Below are positions 8,184-17,273 of a stretch of DNA of 64,000 nucleotides, piece after piece. A program made the position numbers and the translations under genes. Each line of letters begins with the position of its first letter. Positions within the stretch are counted from its first letter, which is position 1. The notes under the pieces are model-generated. The model searched no databases and was not told where the DNA came from. It saw only the letters and a program-made list of their open reading frames with translations. This DNA comes from an uncultured Acidobacteriota bacterium (GTDB lineage Bacteria > Acidobacteriota > Terriglobia > Bryobacterales > Bryobacteraceae): the NCBI GenBank assembly GCA_902826685.1, contig CADEFT010000016.1, positions 59,676-123,675 on the forward strand, written 5' to 3'.

Positions 8184-9274
8184 CGTTCGCGGAGAATGCG
8201 GACCATTCGGCGAAGCGGCTCGGCCGCCCCCCATAGCAACTGATCGCCGACGGTGAAGGCGCCGAGATATTCGGGTCCCATGCGCAGCTTGTGCAGCCTG
8301 CCGACGGGAACGGTGAGAGTACCCGTGACGGCGGTAGGCGTGAGGCAGCGCAGCGTATCGGCCTTGTTGTTGGGCACCACCTTGGTCCAGGGCGTGGAAC
8401 TGGCGACGATGCCTTCGAGTTCACCGAGCGGCACATCGCGTTTGAGCTTTACGCAAACGCCCTGGCTGTGGCAGCGCAGCGTTCCGATGCGAACGCAGAT
8501 GCCATCGACGGGGATGGTGCTGGAGGTACCGAGGATCTTATTGGTCTCGGCCTCGCCTTTCCATTCTTCTTTGGTCTGGCCGCCGGGCATATCCTTGTCG
8601 ATCCAGGCGAGCAGGCTCCCGGCGAGCGGCGCGCCGATTTCGGCGGTGGGAAGGGCGGAGTCGCGTTGGGCTGCGGTAACGGCGGTCTCCACCTTCAAGG
8701 CATCGCCGCCGGAGTTTTTCGAAGCGGTGGTGAGATGATCCATCTGGCCCATCAGTTCGAGCATCTTGGCCGCTCCGGCGCCGGACGCCGCCTGGTAGGT
8801 CATGCTGCTGACCCACTCGACCAGACCTTCGCGAAACAGGCCTCCGAGACCCATCAGCATGAGACTGACGGTGCAATTGCCGCCGATGAAATTCTTCACG
8901 CCAGAGGAGAGGGCGCGGTCGATGACATGGCGATTGACGGGGTCGAGAATGATAACCGAGTCATCTGCCATGCGCAGAGTGGAGGCGGCGTCGATCCAGT
9001 AGCCGCGCCAACCGCTCGATCGCAGTTCGCCGTAGACCTTTTGAGTGTATTCGCCGCCCTGACAGGAAACCAGAACGTCACAGGAGGCCAGAGCCTTGAG
9101 GTCATGAGCGTCCTTGAGGACCGCGTTTGGACCGGCCTCGGCCGGAGCCTTACCACCCGCGTTCGACGTGGAAAAAAAGACGGGTTCGAGTCCATTGAAA
9201 TCGGACTCTTCACGCATGCGCTGGAGCAGAACGGAACCCACCATTCCGCGCCAGCCGGCCAAACCAATTCGCAT
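8180..9274 (-). CDS. asd: Aspartate-semialdehyde dehydrogenase (gammaproteobacterial-type)
   Basis: Reduces L-aspartyl-4-phosphate to aspartate semialdehyde with NADPH, feeding lysine/diaminopimelate, threonine and methionine synthesis. The 364-residue protein starts MRIGLAGWRGMVGSVLLQRM (NADP-binding loop), has the nucleophile Cys134 in FIGGNCTVSLMLM, and the conserved WKGEAETNKIL, SSTIPVDGICVRIG and GDQLLWGAAEPLRRM. The pattern throughout follows the E. coli enzyme rather than the shorter Gram-positive type. It is not beside other lysine-pathway genes. It is preceded by a 21-base gap from the propeller gene. Confidence 0.96.
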   Translation of the reverse strand: MRIGLAGWRGMVGSVLLQRMREESDFNGLEPVFFSTSNAGGKAPAEAGPNAVLKDAHDLKALASCDVLVSCQGGEYTQKVYGELRSSGWRGYWIDAASTLRMADDSVIILDPVNRHVIDRALSSGVKNFIGGNCTVSLMLMGLGGLFREGLVEWVSSMTYQAASGAGAAKMLELMGQMDHLTTASKNSGGDALKVETAVTAAQRDSALPTAEIGAPLAGSLLAWIDKDMPGGQTKEEWKGEAETNKILGTSSTIPVDGICVRIGTLRCHSQGVCVKLKRDVPLGELEGIVASSTPWTKVVPNNKADTLRCLTPTAVTGTLTVPVGRLHKLRMGPEYLGAFTVGDQLLWGAAEPLRRMVRILRER

Positions 9275-9295
9275 TCCTAATGTTATCGCGAACGG

Positions 9296-11512
9296 CTAGC
9301 GCAGGACGACTTTCGCCAGGCCGGCGTTGCCCGCCGTATCGAAGGCGCGGATGACGACCAGGTGTTCGCCGGCCGCCAGAGAGGCTTTCAGTTGAAAGCG
9401 CTCGCGGAGCGAATCGGCGACGCCGTCGTCGGGCGCGACCGGAGTCCAGGGACCGGCATCGACGGAATATTCGAGGCGGCGCACGGCGGAGGCCGAGTCC
9501 GACGCGTCGACTTCGATTTCCACCGCGCCCGCGGCGGCGTTTTTCACCGTGGCGGCGACCAGGGGAGGCGTGTTGTCGATGAGCACCGGCGCGCTGATCA
9601 GATCGCCCTCGCGGGCCGCGCCGGAGGCGTTCGAAAGAGCGTCGGTGGCCAGCACGCGGAACAGATACTTGCCATCGGCGAGCGAATCTCCATCGAGCAT
9701 GAGCACCGGGTCCGTGACGTTGGCGCGAAGCTGCTTCCACTGCCGTTCGTCCTCGCCGCGGAAAAACACGGTGTAGGACAGACGGTCGCCATCGGGATCT
9801 TCGGCCTGCCATGAGATCGCGATTTGCCCGTTGGCGACGCGGGAAACGGTCTGGGTGGGCGTACCGGCAGAGGTGGAAGTGGCGTCGCCGCCATCGGTCA
9901 CGGTGATGCTGTAGGAGGCCGAGGCGCCGGTGGAGGAAGCCGGGCGAGCCGCGGTCGTCGCGGTGCTGGCCTGCGAGGTAACGTTGATGCTCTTCACCTG
10001 CGGTGGCGTGTTCATGGGCAGGTAGGCGATGGCTACATCGTCGATCTGCGGCTGGGCGCCGGTGAGCTCCACTTTCCATTGCAGGTAGCGGGCGTTGGGG
10101 CTGGTGACGGGAGAGCTTGACGAATCGGTGGGCGCCGACCAATCGCTCCAGGTTTTGTCGGGACGCGAGGAATTGCCGGAGCGCGTACGGAACGAGACCT
10201 TGGAACCTTTGGGGAAGTCGCCGCGCCAGGAAAGGCGTCCCCAGCGCGCGGCGGCGCCGGCATCGTGCACGGGACTTTCGTAACTGCCGAGATCGGCCGG
10301 CCGGTCGCCGATGCGGAGCAGTTTGCCGGCATGGCTGGTGGCGGCGATGACGGAGGCTCCGTGCGGCATCAATCGGGTTGCTTCGCCTTCGCGCGTTTCG
10401 ACCAGGAGGGTGGCTTTGCGATCCGGCTCCAGCTTGTAGACTCGACCCTGCGAGTCGGTGGAGAAGAGAATCGAGGCGCCGGCGGGCGCCAGGTCGTAGA
10501 TGTTCTCTTCTTTCGAAACCCAAAGGGTCTCGACCAGGTTGTCGCGATCGATGCGGTAGAGCGCCGATTTATCGACGCCGGAGTAATCGAGGATCGGGCT
10601 GACGACGGTGGTGACGGCCGGGGCGGCCGCCGTTTTGGGCTGCTCCGGCTTGGGCTTGATGTCGGCGCCGCCCTGGGCGCTCGAATCGGTCACGGTGATG
10701 GTGGTGGGTTGCGTGGCAACCACGGTGGTGCTCGCCGCGGTGACACCCGCCTGTGCGCCGGCGGGTTTGCGGCCCGCGGCACCGCCGAGCGCGGCGACAT
10801 ACAAGCTGCCATCGGCGGCGGGAACCACGGCGCGAATCTCGGGCATGTTGGCGTCGTATAAAACGAACGCCTTGTCCTTGGCGGTTACGCGATACAGAAT
10901 GCCATTGGGTTCGCTGCCGGCGAGCACGCGCCCGCTGCCATCAAGCGCGAGACATGTGACGTGGGTCTGCCCGGTTTCATACCAGACCTCGCCTTGCCCG
11001 GCCGAAGTGACGCGATAGATCTTCCCTTCGTCGCCGGTGCCGGCGTAGAGCGCGCCATCGGATCCGATCGCCAGCGACCAGATGTATTTGGCTTTCGGCG
11101 CGAAGTACTCGCTGGCCTTGCCGTTCTCGAGACGGTAAATCTTGCCATCGGGCGAGGTGGCGGCATAGACCGCTCCGCCGGGCGCGGAGACGATGGCGAA
11201 CACTTCCGGTTCGGGTGCTTTCCAGAGCAACTCGCTCTTGCCGCCGCTGACGCGGTGCACTTCGCCGCGATGTCCGGTGGCGACGTAGTAAGTATCGGGG
11301 CCCGATTGCGCGACGCTCCAGATCACCGGTTGATCGGAGGTGAATACGGTATCGGTGCGGGGCGCGAGGGTGAGTCTGCCGTCGCGCGTCAGGGAGACGC
11401 CTTCGAAACGGCCCTTGGAGAACTCGGCGAAATTCCCCATTTCCCAATAGGTGGTTGTGGCGCCGGGGAGCAGGACGGCGATCAGCGCCGCGGCCGCGAG
11501 TCGAGTTTTCAT
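9296..11512 (-). CDS. Secreted beta-propeller protein with C-terminal Ig/fibronectin-like domains
   Basis: A 738-residue protein with a signal peptide (residues 1-18). Residues about 40-240 contain repeated blades of the form (AIGSDGALYAGTGDEGKIYRV), characteristic of NHL/ligand-sensor propellers; further blades follow at 300-400. A low-complexity Ala/Thr/Pro linker (about 245-300) and a beta-sandwich section with DPDGDRLSYTVFFRG and FDTAGNAG motifs complete it. No catalytic residues are apparent. Its ATG overlaps the stop of the upstream S55 peptidase gene by four bases (ATGA), so the two are translationally coupled and probably work together. Confidence 0.75.
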   Translation of the reverse strand: MKTRLAAAALIAVLLPGATTTYWEMGNFAEFSKGRFEGVSLTRDGRLTLAPRTDTVFTSDQPVIWSVAQSGPDTYYVATGHRGEVHRVSGGKSELLWKAPEPEVFAIVSAPGGAVYAATSPDGKIYRLENGKASEYFAPKAKYIWSLAIGSDGALYAGTGDEGKIYRVTSAGQGEVWYETGQTHVTCLALDGSGRVLAGSEPNGILYRVTAKDKAFVLYDANMPEIRAVVPAADGSLYVAALGGAAGRKPAGAQAGVTAASTTVVATQPTTITVTDSSAQGGADIKPKPEQPKTAAAPAVTTVVSPILDYSGVDKSALYRIDRDNLVETLWVSKEENIYDLAPAGASILFSTDSQGRVYKLEPDRKATLLVETREGEATRLMPHGASVIAATSHAGKLLRIGDRPADLGSYESPVHDAGAAARWGRLSWRGDFPKGSKVSFRTRSGNSSRPDKTWSDWSAPTDSSSSPVTSPNARYLQWKVELTGAQPQIDDVAIAYLPMNTPPQVKSINVTSQASTATTAARPASSTGASASYSITVTDGGDATSTSAGTPTQTVSRVANGQIAISWQAEDPDGDRLSYTVFFRGEDERQWKQLRANVTDPVLMLDGDSLADGKYLFRVLATDALSNASGAAREGDLISAPVLIDNTPPLVAATVKNAAAGAVEIEVDASDSASAVRRLEYSVDAGPWTPVAPDDGVADSLRERFQLKASLAAGEHLVVIRAFDTAGNAGLAKVVLR

Positions 11513-13248
11513 TCCTTCACTTCCACGGTCACCGTGCGGGTGCCCGAAACCATGGCGTCCAGATTGCCGATGGCGATCTCGGCGACCTTGGCGTTGCCGG
11601 CGGTGGCGGCGGCCGGGTTGCCTTGCGAGCGGCTCATGAGAAGGCCGATCGAGGGGGGCGGGGCGGGGAAGTCGCCGCCTCCGGATTGGTAGGACGCATC
11701 GGCGCGCCAGACACGGATATAGGCGTTCGCGTTTCCCCGCAAGCCCTTGAGCAGAGTCACAATCTGATCGGGTGTCCGCGCCGGAACCATGACCGCCTGG
11801 CGGAATTCATTGAAGTTGGTCACCAGCGCATCGGCCACGGTGAAATTCAGCGGACCGGCCGGCGCACCGATGGGAATGGTGTAGCGTGCCTGGCGGGTGA
11901 TGCGCTTTCCTTCGGCCGCCAGAACCAAAGTCAGAGGCACGGTTTCGCCGGGCCGCGCGGTGCGGCGGCCGGCGGTGAGTTCCTCGATGGTGAGTTGGTT
12001 CTTGCGCTCAGTGGCGGCGATGCCGATTTTCAGCCGCTTCGGACGCAGTTCGGGAAAGCCGGACTGCATGGCGTAGGCGACGGGGATCGCCACGCTCTGG
12101 GCCGCCATCTGTGGAACGTTGAACTCGCCGGAGAAGATGTTGGCCGATTCGACGAGGCCGGCTTTTTCAAACTCGATGGCCTGACGCACGGCGAAGCTGG
12201 TGGCGCCGATGGTGCGTTCGGTGGCGTCGATGGCGGAGAACACGGCCATCTGCAGCAGGAAGGGCGTCATGGTGGAATCGGCCACGGTTTCAAACTCATA
12301 GCGCGAGACACGGCCGGCGCCGCCATCGACCGATAGCGAAACCGGAATCGTGCGGGCCTTGCGGCCGAGCTCGCCGCGAACGGCGGTGGAGTAGTCGTGC
12401 GTGATGGTGCCGAGCAACTCTCGCGCCGAGGAGATCTTGAACGACGTGGAAAGGTTGGGCAGCAGCGCGATCACCTCAGAGCCTGCGAAGGGAAGATCCA
12501 CATCGCCGAGCGATACGAAGCGGTGTCCGAAAGCATAGACTTTGTTGCCATCCACCTCCGTTACGGTGCCATCGGCGCCGATGGAGATATCGCCTGATGC
12601 CAGTTGGACGCTGATCATCGCGCCGGGCCGCAGGTTGCGGCCGTTGCCTTGAGGCAATCGCGCCGCGCCGCCGCCGGCCACGCCCTGGCGGGGCTCAAGT
12701 CCGAGACTGCGCAGGCGCGGGGCGAAGACATCGAGGGTATGTTCGGTGAAGCCGCTGAAGGAGATCGGCGTCGAGATCTCGCGCAGCTTCGCATCGCCCC
12801 ACTGGAACGAGGCGGCTAGCTCCGGGGCGGCGCAGGTTTGAAAGGCTTCGCAGAGAACCGGATTCCCGGCGGCGCGCAGAGGCGCACGGGCAGGCGCCTT
12901 CGCTTCGGTCATCTCTTCGAAGGGGCGTATGCCGGCGATGGGGTCCTTGGACAGCGTGAACGCCAACGCCACGGCGCCCAACAGCTTTCCATTGACATAG
13001 ACTGGAGATCCGCTCATGCCCTGCAGCACGCCTGTATGGGCGAGCGGCCCTCCGTTGAGGCGGCCCAGAATGACGGCCTGCCTGGGTCCGGCGTTCTCGA
13101 GCACGCCCAGGATCTCGACATCGAACGGTTCGACTTTGGTGCCGGAAAAGACGGTGAGACCCGTCCCCTTCATGCCGGCGCGAACGTCGCGTACGGGCAT
13201 AACCGGAGTTTGCGCCCACAGGGAGAGGGACAACAGCAGTGGGAGCAC
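11509..13248 (-). CDS. SpoIVB-type peptidase S55 domain protein
   Basis: A 579-residue protein with a short signal peptide (residues 1-12). Residues 15-230 match the SpoIVB (S55) serine peptidase domain: DVRAGMKGTGLTVFSGTKVE, then FDVEILGVL, and LQGMSGSPVYVNGKLLGAVA, where the Ser in GMSGSP is the predicted nucleophile (about residue 79-81). In Bacillus the family member cleaves a regulator of intramembrane proteolysis; in a non-sporulating acidobacterium the substrate is unknown. The C-terminal half is beta-rich and unrecognised. Coupled by ATGA to the downstream propeller gene. Confidence 0.85.
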   Translation of the reverse strand: MLPLLLSLSLWAQTPVMPVRDVRAGMKGTGLTVFSGTKVEPFDVEILGVLENAGPRQAVILGRLNGGPLAHTGVLQGMSGSPVYVNGKLLGAVALAFTLSKDPIAGIRPFEEMTEAKAPARAPLRAAGNPVLCEAFQTCAAPELAASFQWGDAKLREISTPISFSGFTEHTLDVFAPRLRSLGLEPRQGVAGGGAARLPQGNGRNLRPGAMISVQLASGDISIGADGTVTEVDGNKVYAFGHRFVSLGDVDLPFAGSEVIALLPNLSTSFKISSARELLGTITHDYSTAVRGELGRKARTIPVSLSVDGGAGRVSRYEFETVADSTMTPFLLQMAVFSAIDATERTIGATSFAVRQAIEFEKAGLVESANIFSGEFNVPQMAAQSVAIPVAYAMQSGFPELRPKRLKIGIAATERKNQLTIEELTAGRRTARPGETVPLTLVLAAEGKRITRQARYTIPIGAPAGPLNFTVADALVTNFNEFRQAVMVPARTPDQIVTLLKGLRGNANAYIRVWRADASYQSGGGDFPAPPPSIGLLMSRSQGNPAAATAGNAKVAEIAIGNLDAMVSGTRTVTVEVKE

Positions 13249-13267
13249 AATCCTATTCTAGGACCGT

Positions 13268-14686
13268 TCAGGAGCGGGCCACGGCACGCGCCTCTTTGAT
13301 GATGGGTCCGTAGACTTCCTTGTCATACGGCGGGCAGCCGGTGGGGAACTGTTTGAGCGGGTGATTCTTCTGACGCATCAGGTAAGTGCAGAAGGTCACG
13401 GTACGGCAGACCTGCTTGCCGTCGAGCACGCCTTTCTCGATCGCGTCCCTGGCGAACCAGGGATAGGCGAGTGCGTTGCGGCCGGCGCCGAAGAAGGTGA
13501 TGTTGCCTTCCTCCAGGTTGCGTGCCGCGGCGTTGATGGCATACACCTGCAGCCAGCTATAGCCGGTGCCGACCATGGGCAGATCCGGAAAGGCGCGCTG
13601 CAGCTCGCCGGCGATGCGGAAGTGGCGGTCGACGCCGATCAGCGGATGCTCCGGCTGCTCGTAGTTGCCATCGTCGGGTTTTTCGAAAGGCCGTCCGATG
13701 TGCGGGTTGAAATAGGGAACGCCGAGCGACACGTTGAGCAGTTGAATGCCCCACTCCTTGAACCAGCCAATGGCGGTCTTGACTTCGGTGAGGTCGTCTT
13801 TCATCGGATCGTTCGAATCGACGCCGAAGCCATGCGGATAGGGCTTCGTATAGGGCAGGGGAACGCCTTCACCGGTGGCCGGATCGCGTTCATAGGGTAC
13901 GCCTTCAAAACAGCCGAGGCGCATGCACAGCATCATCTTCGAGCCGAACTCGGCGCGCAGTTTTCCGAGAACATTGCGGATGAACCGGGTGCGGTTTTCG
14001 AGCGAGCCGCCGTAACGGCCTTCGCGGAGCTTGGCGCCCAGCAGTTCGTTGAGCAGGTAGCCGTGAGTGACTTTCAGATCGACGGCGCGGTAACCGGCGC
14101 GCCAGGCGAGTTTGGCGGTTTCCAAATAGGAATCTTCGAGCCGCTCGAGCTCATCGTCGGTGATGACCGGGTAGTTGGCGGGGACATTGAATTTCGCGTC
14201 CACCGAAGGGTTGTGATAGGGGATGATGCGGCGGGGGACGCTGTAGCGGCCGGAATGGGTGAGCTGGAGCGGAGCCAGCACATCGTCGGCGGTGCCGAAA
14301 ATCTCGCGATGGCCGGCGAGCGTCACTTCAAGCAGACGCGCCATTTCCGGGAGCGAGTTTTCGTGCAGCCAGAGCTGGCGATGATTGGCGCGGCCATCCT
14401 CGCAAACCGCGGTGGCTTCGAACCAGATGAGCTTGGCGCCGCCGCGTCCGAAGCGCTCATAGCGGCGGAACGTCAGCTCGTCCGGCTTGCCGTCGAGCGT
14501 GCCGTCGCAGCCTTCCATCGGATGGATCGCGATGGAATTGCCGGCGCGAAAGCCGCCAACGGTGACGGGGCGCGCCAGTACGGATTTGATCTTTTCCGGG
14601 CTCTCTTCAAAGCGGACGTGGCGGAGGCCGAGGTTCTCAGTCTCCTGCTGGAGCGCTTTGAGTGTTTGGTAGGTGAAATGTCTCAT
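13268..14686 (-). CDS. NADH:flavin oxidoreductase, old yellow enzyme family
   Basis: A 472-residue FMN-dependent TIM-barrel oxidoreductase that would reduce an enone or similar substrate with NAD(P)H. It has the family elements NSIAIHPMEGCDGTLDG, FGRGGAKLIWFEATAVCEDG, LTHSGRYS, and the substrate/FMN loop HGYLLNELLGAKLREGRYGG. The start is taken at ATG 14686; a longer open frame runs upstream but overlaps the MFS gene more. The first 50 bases overlap the end of the MFS gene, so translation is likely coupled. It is the last gene of the operon starting at 17211 and probably acts on the compound that the operon imports. Confidence 0.85.
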   Translation of the reverse strand: MRHFTYQTLKALQQETENLGLRHVRFEESPEKIKSVLARPVTVGGFRAGNSIAIHPMEGCDGTLDGKPDELTFRRYERFGRGGAKLIWFEATAVCEDGRANHRQLWLHENSLPEMARLLEVTLAGHREIFGTADDVLAPLQLTHSGRYSVPRRIIPYHNPSVDAKFNVPANYPVITDDELERLEDSYLETAKLAWRAGYRAVDLKVTHGYLLNELLGAKLREGRYGGSLENRTRFIRNVLGKLRAEFGSKMMLCMRLGCFEGVPYERDPATGEGVPLPYTKPYPHGFGVDSNDPMKDDLTEVKTAIGWFKEWGIQLLNVSLGVPYFNPHIGRPFEKPDDGNYEQPEHPLIGVDRHFRIAGELQRAFPDLPMVGTGYSWLQVYAINAAARNLEEGNITFFGAGRNALAYPWFARDAIEKGVLDGKQVCRTVTFCTYLMRQKNHPLKQFPTGCPPYDKEVYGPIIKEARAVARS

Positions 14687-15914
14687 CCTTGCTTCCGTGT
14701 CTTGGCAACAGCGCGATGGCCACCGCGCCGACAAACGCCATGATGAATACCGCCGTCAGTGCTTGATTGTAGCTCCCCATGCTCTCACGCAGTTTGGAAA
14801 CGATCCAGGGGAACCAGGTCTGGCCGATGGTATCGGTGGGAAGGATGATGGCCATGGCGCGGGCCAGGGAGTTGACGCCGAACTGCTCGGCGGCCATCAG
14901 CGGGATGAGCATATAGTCGGCGCCCATGCCGAAGCCGAAGAGAATCGCGAACACGTAGAGGTTCATGTCCTCGCCCGGCTTCACCATCAGCATCAGCGGA
15001 ATGGTGGCGGCGACAAGGACATAAGTCGCGGTCATGACGTATTTTTTCGGGTAGCGGTCGGCCATCCAGCCGATGAGCAGGCGGCCGGCGATGCTCGACC
15101 AGAGAATGCAGGCGCTGGCATCGCGCCAGGCGGCGTTGAGCGCGGCCTGATCGGTGTAGCCCTGATCCTGAAACACGAACTTCATGTGCTGGTTGATGGA
15201 CCCGATCGATCCGATGGAGCAGGCCGAGCCGATCAGCAGCAGCCAGAAAGCGGAGGTTTTGAAGAGTTCGCCGAAAGGCCGGGGCTGGAGCTTGGTTTCA
15301 TTGGCACTGAAAGGGGCGCCGTCGGGATGCTGGCCGATCTCGGCCGGCTTGTTCTTGATTAACAGAAGAGTGATGGGCCAGATGACGACAATCAGGCCGG
15401 CGATCACCATCAGGCACGTCTGGAAGTTACTTGCCTCGGTGACACCCTTCACCAGGAACGATCCAAGCGAACCGATGATGCCGACGCCGACGTAGGTGAT
15501 GCCCATCGCCATGCCGCGATTCTTCTTGAACCATTGCGAAATCAGCACCTGGTGTGGAATGGGTCCGGAGAAGATGTAGCCGATGGTGTAGAGGAACCAA
15601 AGTCCGTAGTACTGATTCAGCGAGCCGCCCATCATGCCGAAGCCGAGAAAGGCCAGCGCCGAAAACGTCGAGCCGATCAGCAGCATCTGCTTCGGTTGGA
15701 AGCGATGGACCAGAAACGGGCCGACCCACAGCGTGAAGACGACAGCCAGCGGGAAGCCGAGCGTAATGTCGGGACGCGACCAGCCGAAACTCTTGGCGTA
15801 ATAGTCGTAAAAGAACGGTGTGTTGTAGTAGGGCAGTCCGGTGGAGAGCCCGAAGGTCATCACAGCCGCGGCGACGATCCACCAGCCATAGAACTTCTGT
15901 GTCGTAGTAGCCAT
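14637..15914 (-). CDS. MFS transporter, oxalate:formate antiporter-like
   Basis: A 425-residue permease with twelve predicted helices. Family-typical stretches are YGWWIVAAAVMTFGLSTG at the N-terminus, YYNTPFFYDYYAKSFGWSR, and GLWFLYTIGYIFSGPIPHQ followed by WFKKNRGMAMGI, all seen in the monocarboxylate/oxalate-formate (OFA, MCT-like) group. It probably moves an organic acid across the inner membrane. It lies 17 bases after the SDR gene and overlaps the oxidoreductase gene by 50 bases, so transporter and enzymes form one catabolic unit. Confidence 0.85.
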   Translation of the reverse strand: MATTTQKFYGWWIVAAAVMTFGLSTGLPYYNTPFFYDYYAKSFGWSRPDITLGFPLAVVFTLWVGPFLVHRFQPKQMLLIGSTFSALAFLGFGMMGGSLNQYYGLWFLYTIGYIFSGPIPHQVLISQWFKKNRGMAMGITYVGVGIIGSLGSFLVKGVTEASNFQTCLMVIAGLIVVIWPITLLLIKNKPAEIGQHPDGAPFSANETKLQPRPFGELFKTSAFWLLLIGSACSIGSIGSINQHMKFVFQDQGYTDQAALNAAWRDASACILWSSIAGRLLIGWMADRYPKKYVMTATYVLVAATIPLMLMVKPGEDMNLYVFAILFGFGMGADYMLIPLMAAEQFGVNSLARAMAIILPTDTIGQTWFPWIVSKLRESMGSYNQALTAVFIMAFVGAVAIALLPRHGSKDETFHLPNTQSAPAGD

Positions 15915-15931
15915 TTCGATTCTTTTTTATA

Positions 15932-16666
15932 TCACAGGGTGCGCAAATGGAACCCGCCATCCAGGTTTAGTACCTGTCCGGCGGCGTAATCGAGCAAGCC
16001 ATCGGCGATGGCCCGTACGGCGCGGGCGATGTCGGCCGGTTCGCCCATGCGCCGCTGCGGCACCAGGCCGTTGGCGATGCGCTCCTCGTAGAGCGATTCC
16101 ACGGTCTTGATCATGTCGGTACGGATGACGCCGGGGCGGATCTCAAACACAGGGATGCCGTGCGGGGCGAGGCGGGCGGCCCATAGCGCCACGCTCATGC
16201 TGAGGGCCGCCTTCGACATGCAGTATTCGGCGCGATTGACGCTGGCGGCGTAGGCGGAGATGGACGTGATGAAAGCGATGCGGCCGGAGCCTTGTTCGAG
16301 CATCCAGCGGGCGGCCAGTTGGGTGAGGAAGTGTGGACCTTTGAGGTTGGTGCCGACGATCTCATCGAAACTTACCTCGCCGGCTTCGAGGACATCGGCC
16401 CGCACGCGCTGGGTGATACCGGCGTTATTGACGAGCAGATCGAGCCGGCCGTAGCGGCCGCGCACGGTTTCGATGAGCAAAGCGCGGTCCTTGGCCGAGG
16501 AGATATCGGAGGCCAGAACGTCGCACCCGGTTTCGGCGCGCAGGGACTCGGCCGCCTCCAGGTTTCCTCGAAAAGTTCCGATGACCTGGTGGGTGCGCGC
16601 GAGTTCGATGGCGATGCCGCGTCCAATGCCGCGGCTGGCGCCGGTGACGATGGCGACGGGTTTCAT
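15932..16666 (-). CDS. Short-chain dehydrogenase/reductase
   Basis: A 244-residue NAD(P)-dependent oxidoreductase with a Rossmann fold. The cofactor loop is TGASRGIGRGIAIEL, the structural NNAG motif is LLVNNAGITQRV, and the active-site pair is Tyr-x-x-x-Lys in AEYCMSKAALS, with the Ser of FITSISAYA before it. The end ...AAGQVLNLDGGFHLR is usual for FabG-like SDRs. Substrate unknown. ATG overlaps the stop of the upstream DsbA-like gene by four bases; second gene of the 17211-13268 operon. Confidence 0.9.
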   Translation of the reverse strand: MKPVAIVTGASRGIGRGIAIELARTHQVIGTFRGNLEAAESLRAETGCDVLASDISSAKDRALLIETVRGRYGRLDLLVNNAGITQRVRADVLEAGEVSFDEIVGTNLKGPHFLTQLAARWMLEQGSGRIAFITSISAYAASVNRAEYCMSKAALSMSVALWAARLAPHGIPVFEIRPGVIRTDMIKTVESLYEERIANGLVPQRRMGEPADIARAVRAIADGLLDYAAGQVLNLDGGFHLRTL

Positions 16667-17211
16667 TCCGCCTCCCGTTCAAGGGCCGACCGGATCATGA
16701 GGGATAGATCCTCATAAGGAAAGCGCTCGATGAAGGCGATGGGTCCGAGAAAGGCGGTGGGCGTTCTGTGAACGCCGCGGTCGAGGCCGGATTGGCGGTC
16801 GTGATCGACTTGGGCGCCGAATCGCACGTTGGTTAGTGACGCCGCGGCTTCCGATTCGTCGAGTCCGGCGCGGCGGGCGAAGGCGCGAATCCAGGTTTCG
16901 AGGTTCGCGGCGGTGATTTGCGACAGGTTGGATAGCAGTTCGTCGCGGAAGGCGGGGGCCGCCGTTGGGTTCGTTTCGCCAAAATGACGGGCGGCTATGG
17001 CGGCGGGCCGGGCCCAGTCGTGTTTGGGAAGGGGGAAGTCGTGATGTTCGACGGCGAGGCGGGCACCGTGTTCGGGCAACAGGCGCTCGGTGACGATGCG
17101 ATGGAGGCGGGCGCAATCGCCGCATTGCAAGTCCTCGTAAATCAGCAGACGGACCTTACTGGCGGGGTTACCCGCAATGGTGGAGGGAGTGGCCAGAAAA
17201 TTGTTCAGCAT
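16663..17211 (-). CDS. DsbA-like thioredoxin-fold protein, no signal peptide
   Basis: A 182-residue thioredoxin-fold protein. Residues 18-40 (KVRLLIYEDLQCGDCARLH) hold a CGDC active-site pair (Cys30, Cys33), and HRTPTAFLGPIAF contains the cis-Pro loop. The usual N-terminal membrane anchor or signal peptide is missing, so it may be cytoplasmic, like FrnE-type thiol oxidoreductases or 2-hydroxychromene isomerase relatives. Start: the frame opens at GTG 17214, but the adjacent ATG at 17211 is preferred. First gene of the operon with SDR, MFS transporter and flavin oxidoreductase, an unusual partner for such a gene. Confidence 0.75.
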   Translation of the reverse strand: MLNNFLATPSTIAGNPASKVRLLIYEDLQCGDCARLHRIVTERLLPEHGARLAVEHHDFPLPKHDWARPAAIAARHFGETNPTAAPAFRDELLSNLSQITAANLETWIRAFARRAGLDESEAAASLTNVRFGAQVDHDRQSGLDRGVHRTPTAFLGPIAFIERFPYEDLSLMIRSALEREAE

Positions 17212-17221
17212 CACGCATTTC

Positions 17222-17236
17222 CGTTATCGCATAACG
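17222..17236. promoter_or_regulatory. Inverted repeat in divergent promoter region
   Basis: CGTTAT-CGC-ATAACG, a perfect 6-base inverted repeat with a 3-base spacer, sits in the short gap between the divergent DsbA-like operon (start 17211) and the LssY_C gene. Its position would let one regulator control both directions. No regulator gene is nearby and no -10/-35 pair is clear. Confidence 0.35.
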
Positions 17237-17273
17237 TTCCCGATTCGTGTATGCTCACCTGAAAGGAGCCCTG

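Noticed and set aside
8291..9280. Plus-strand 329-codon frame opposite asd
   Set aside because: Antisense to a highly conserved enzyme; the translation has no recognisable domain.
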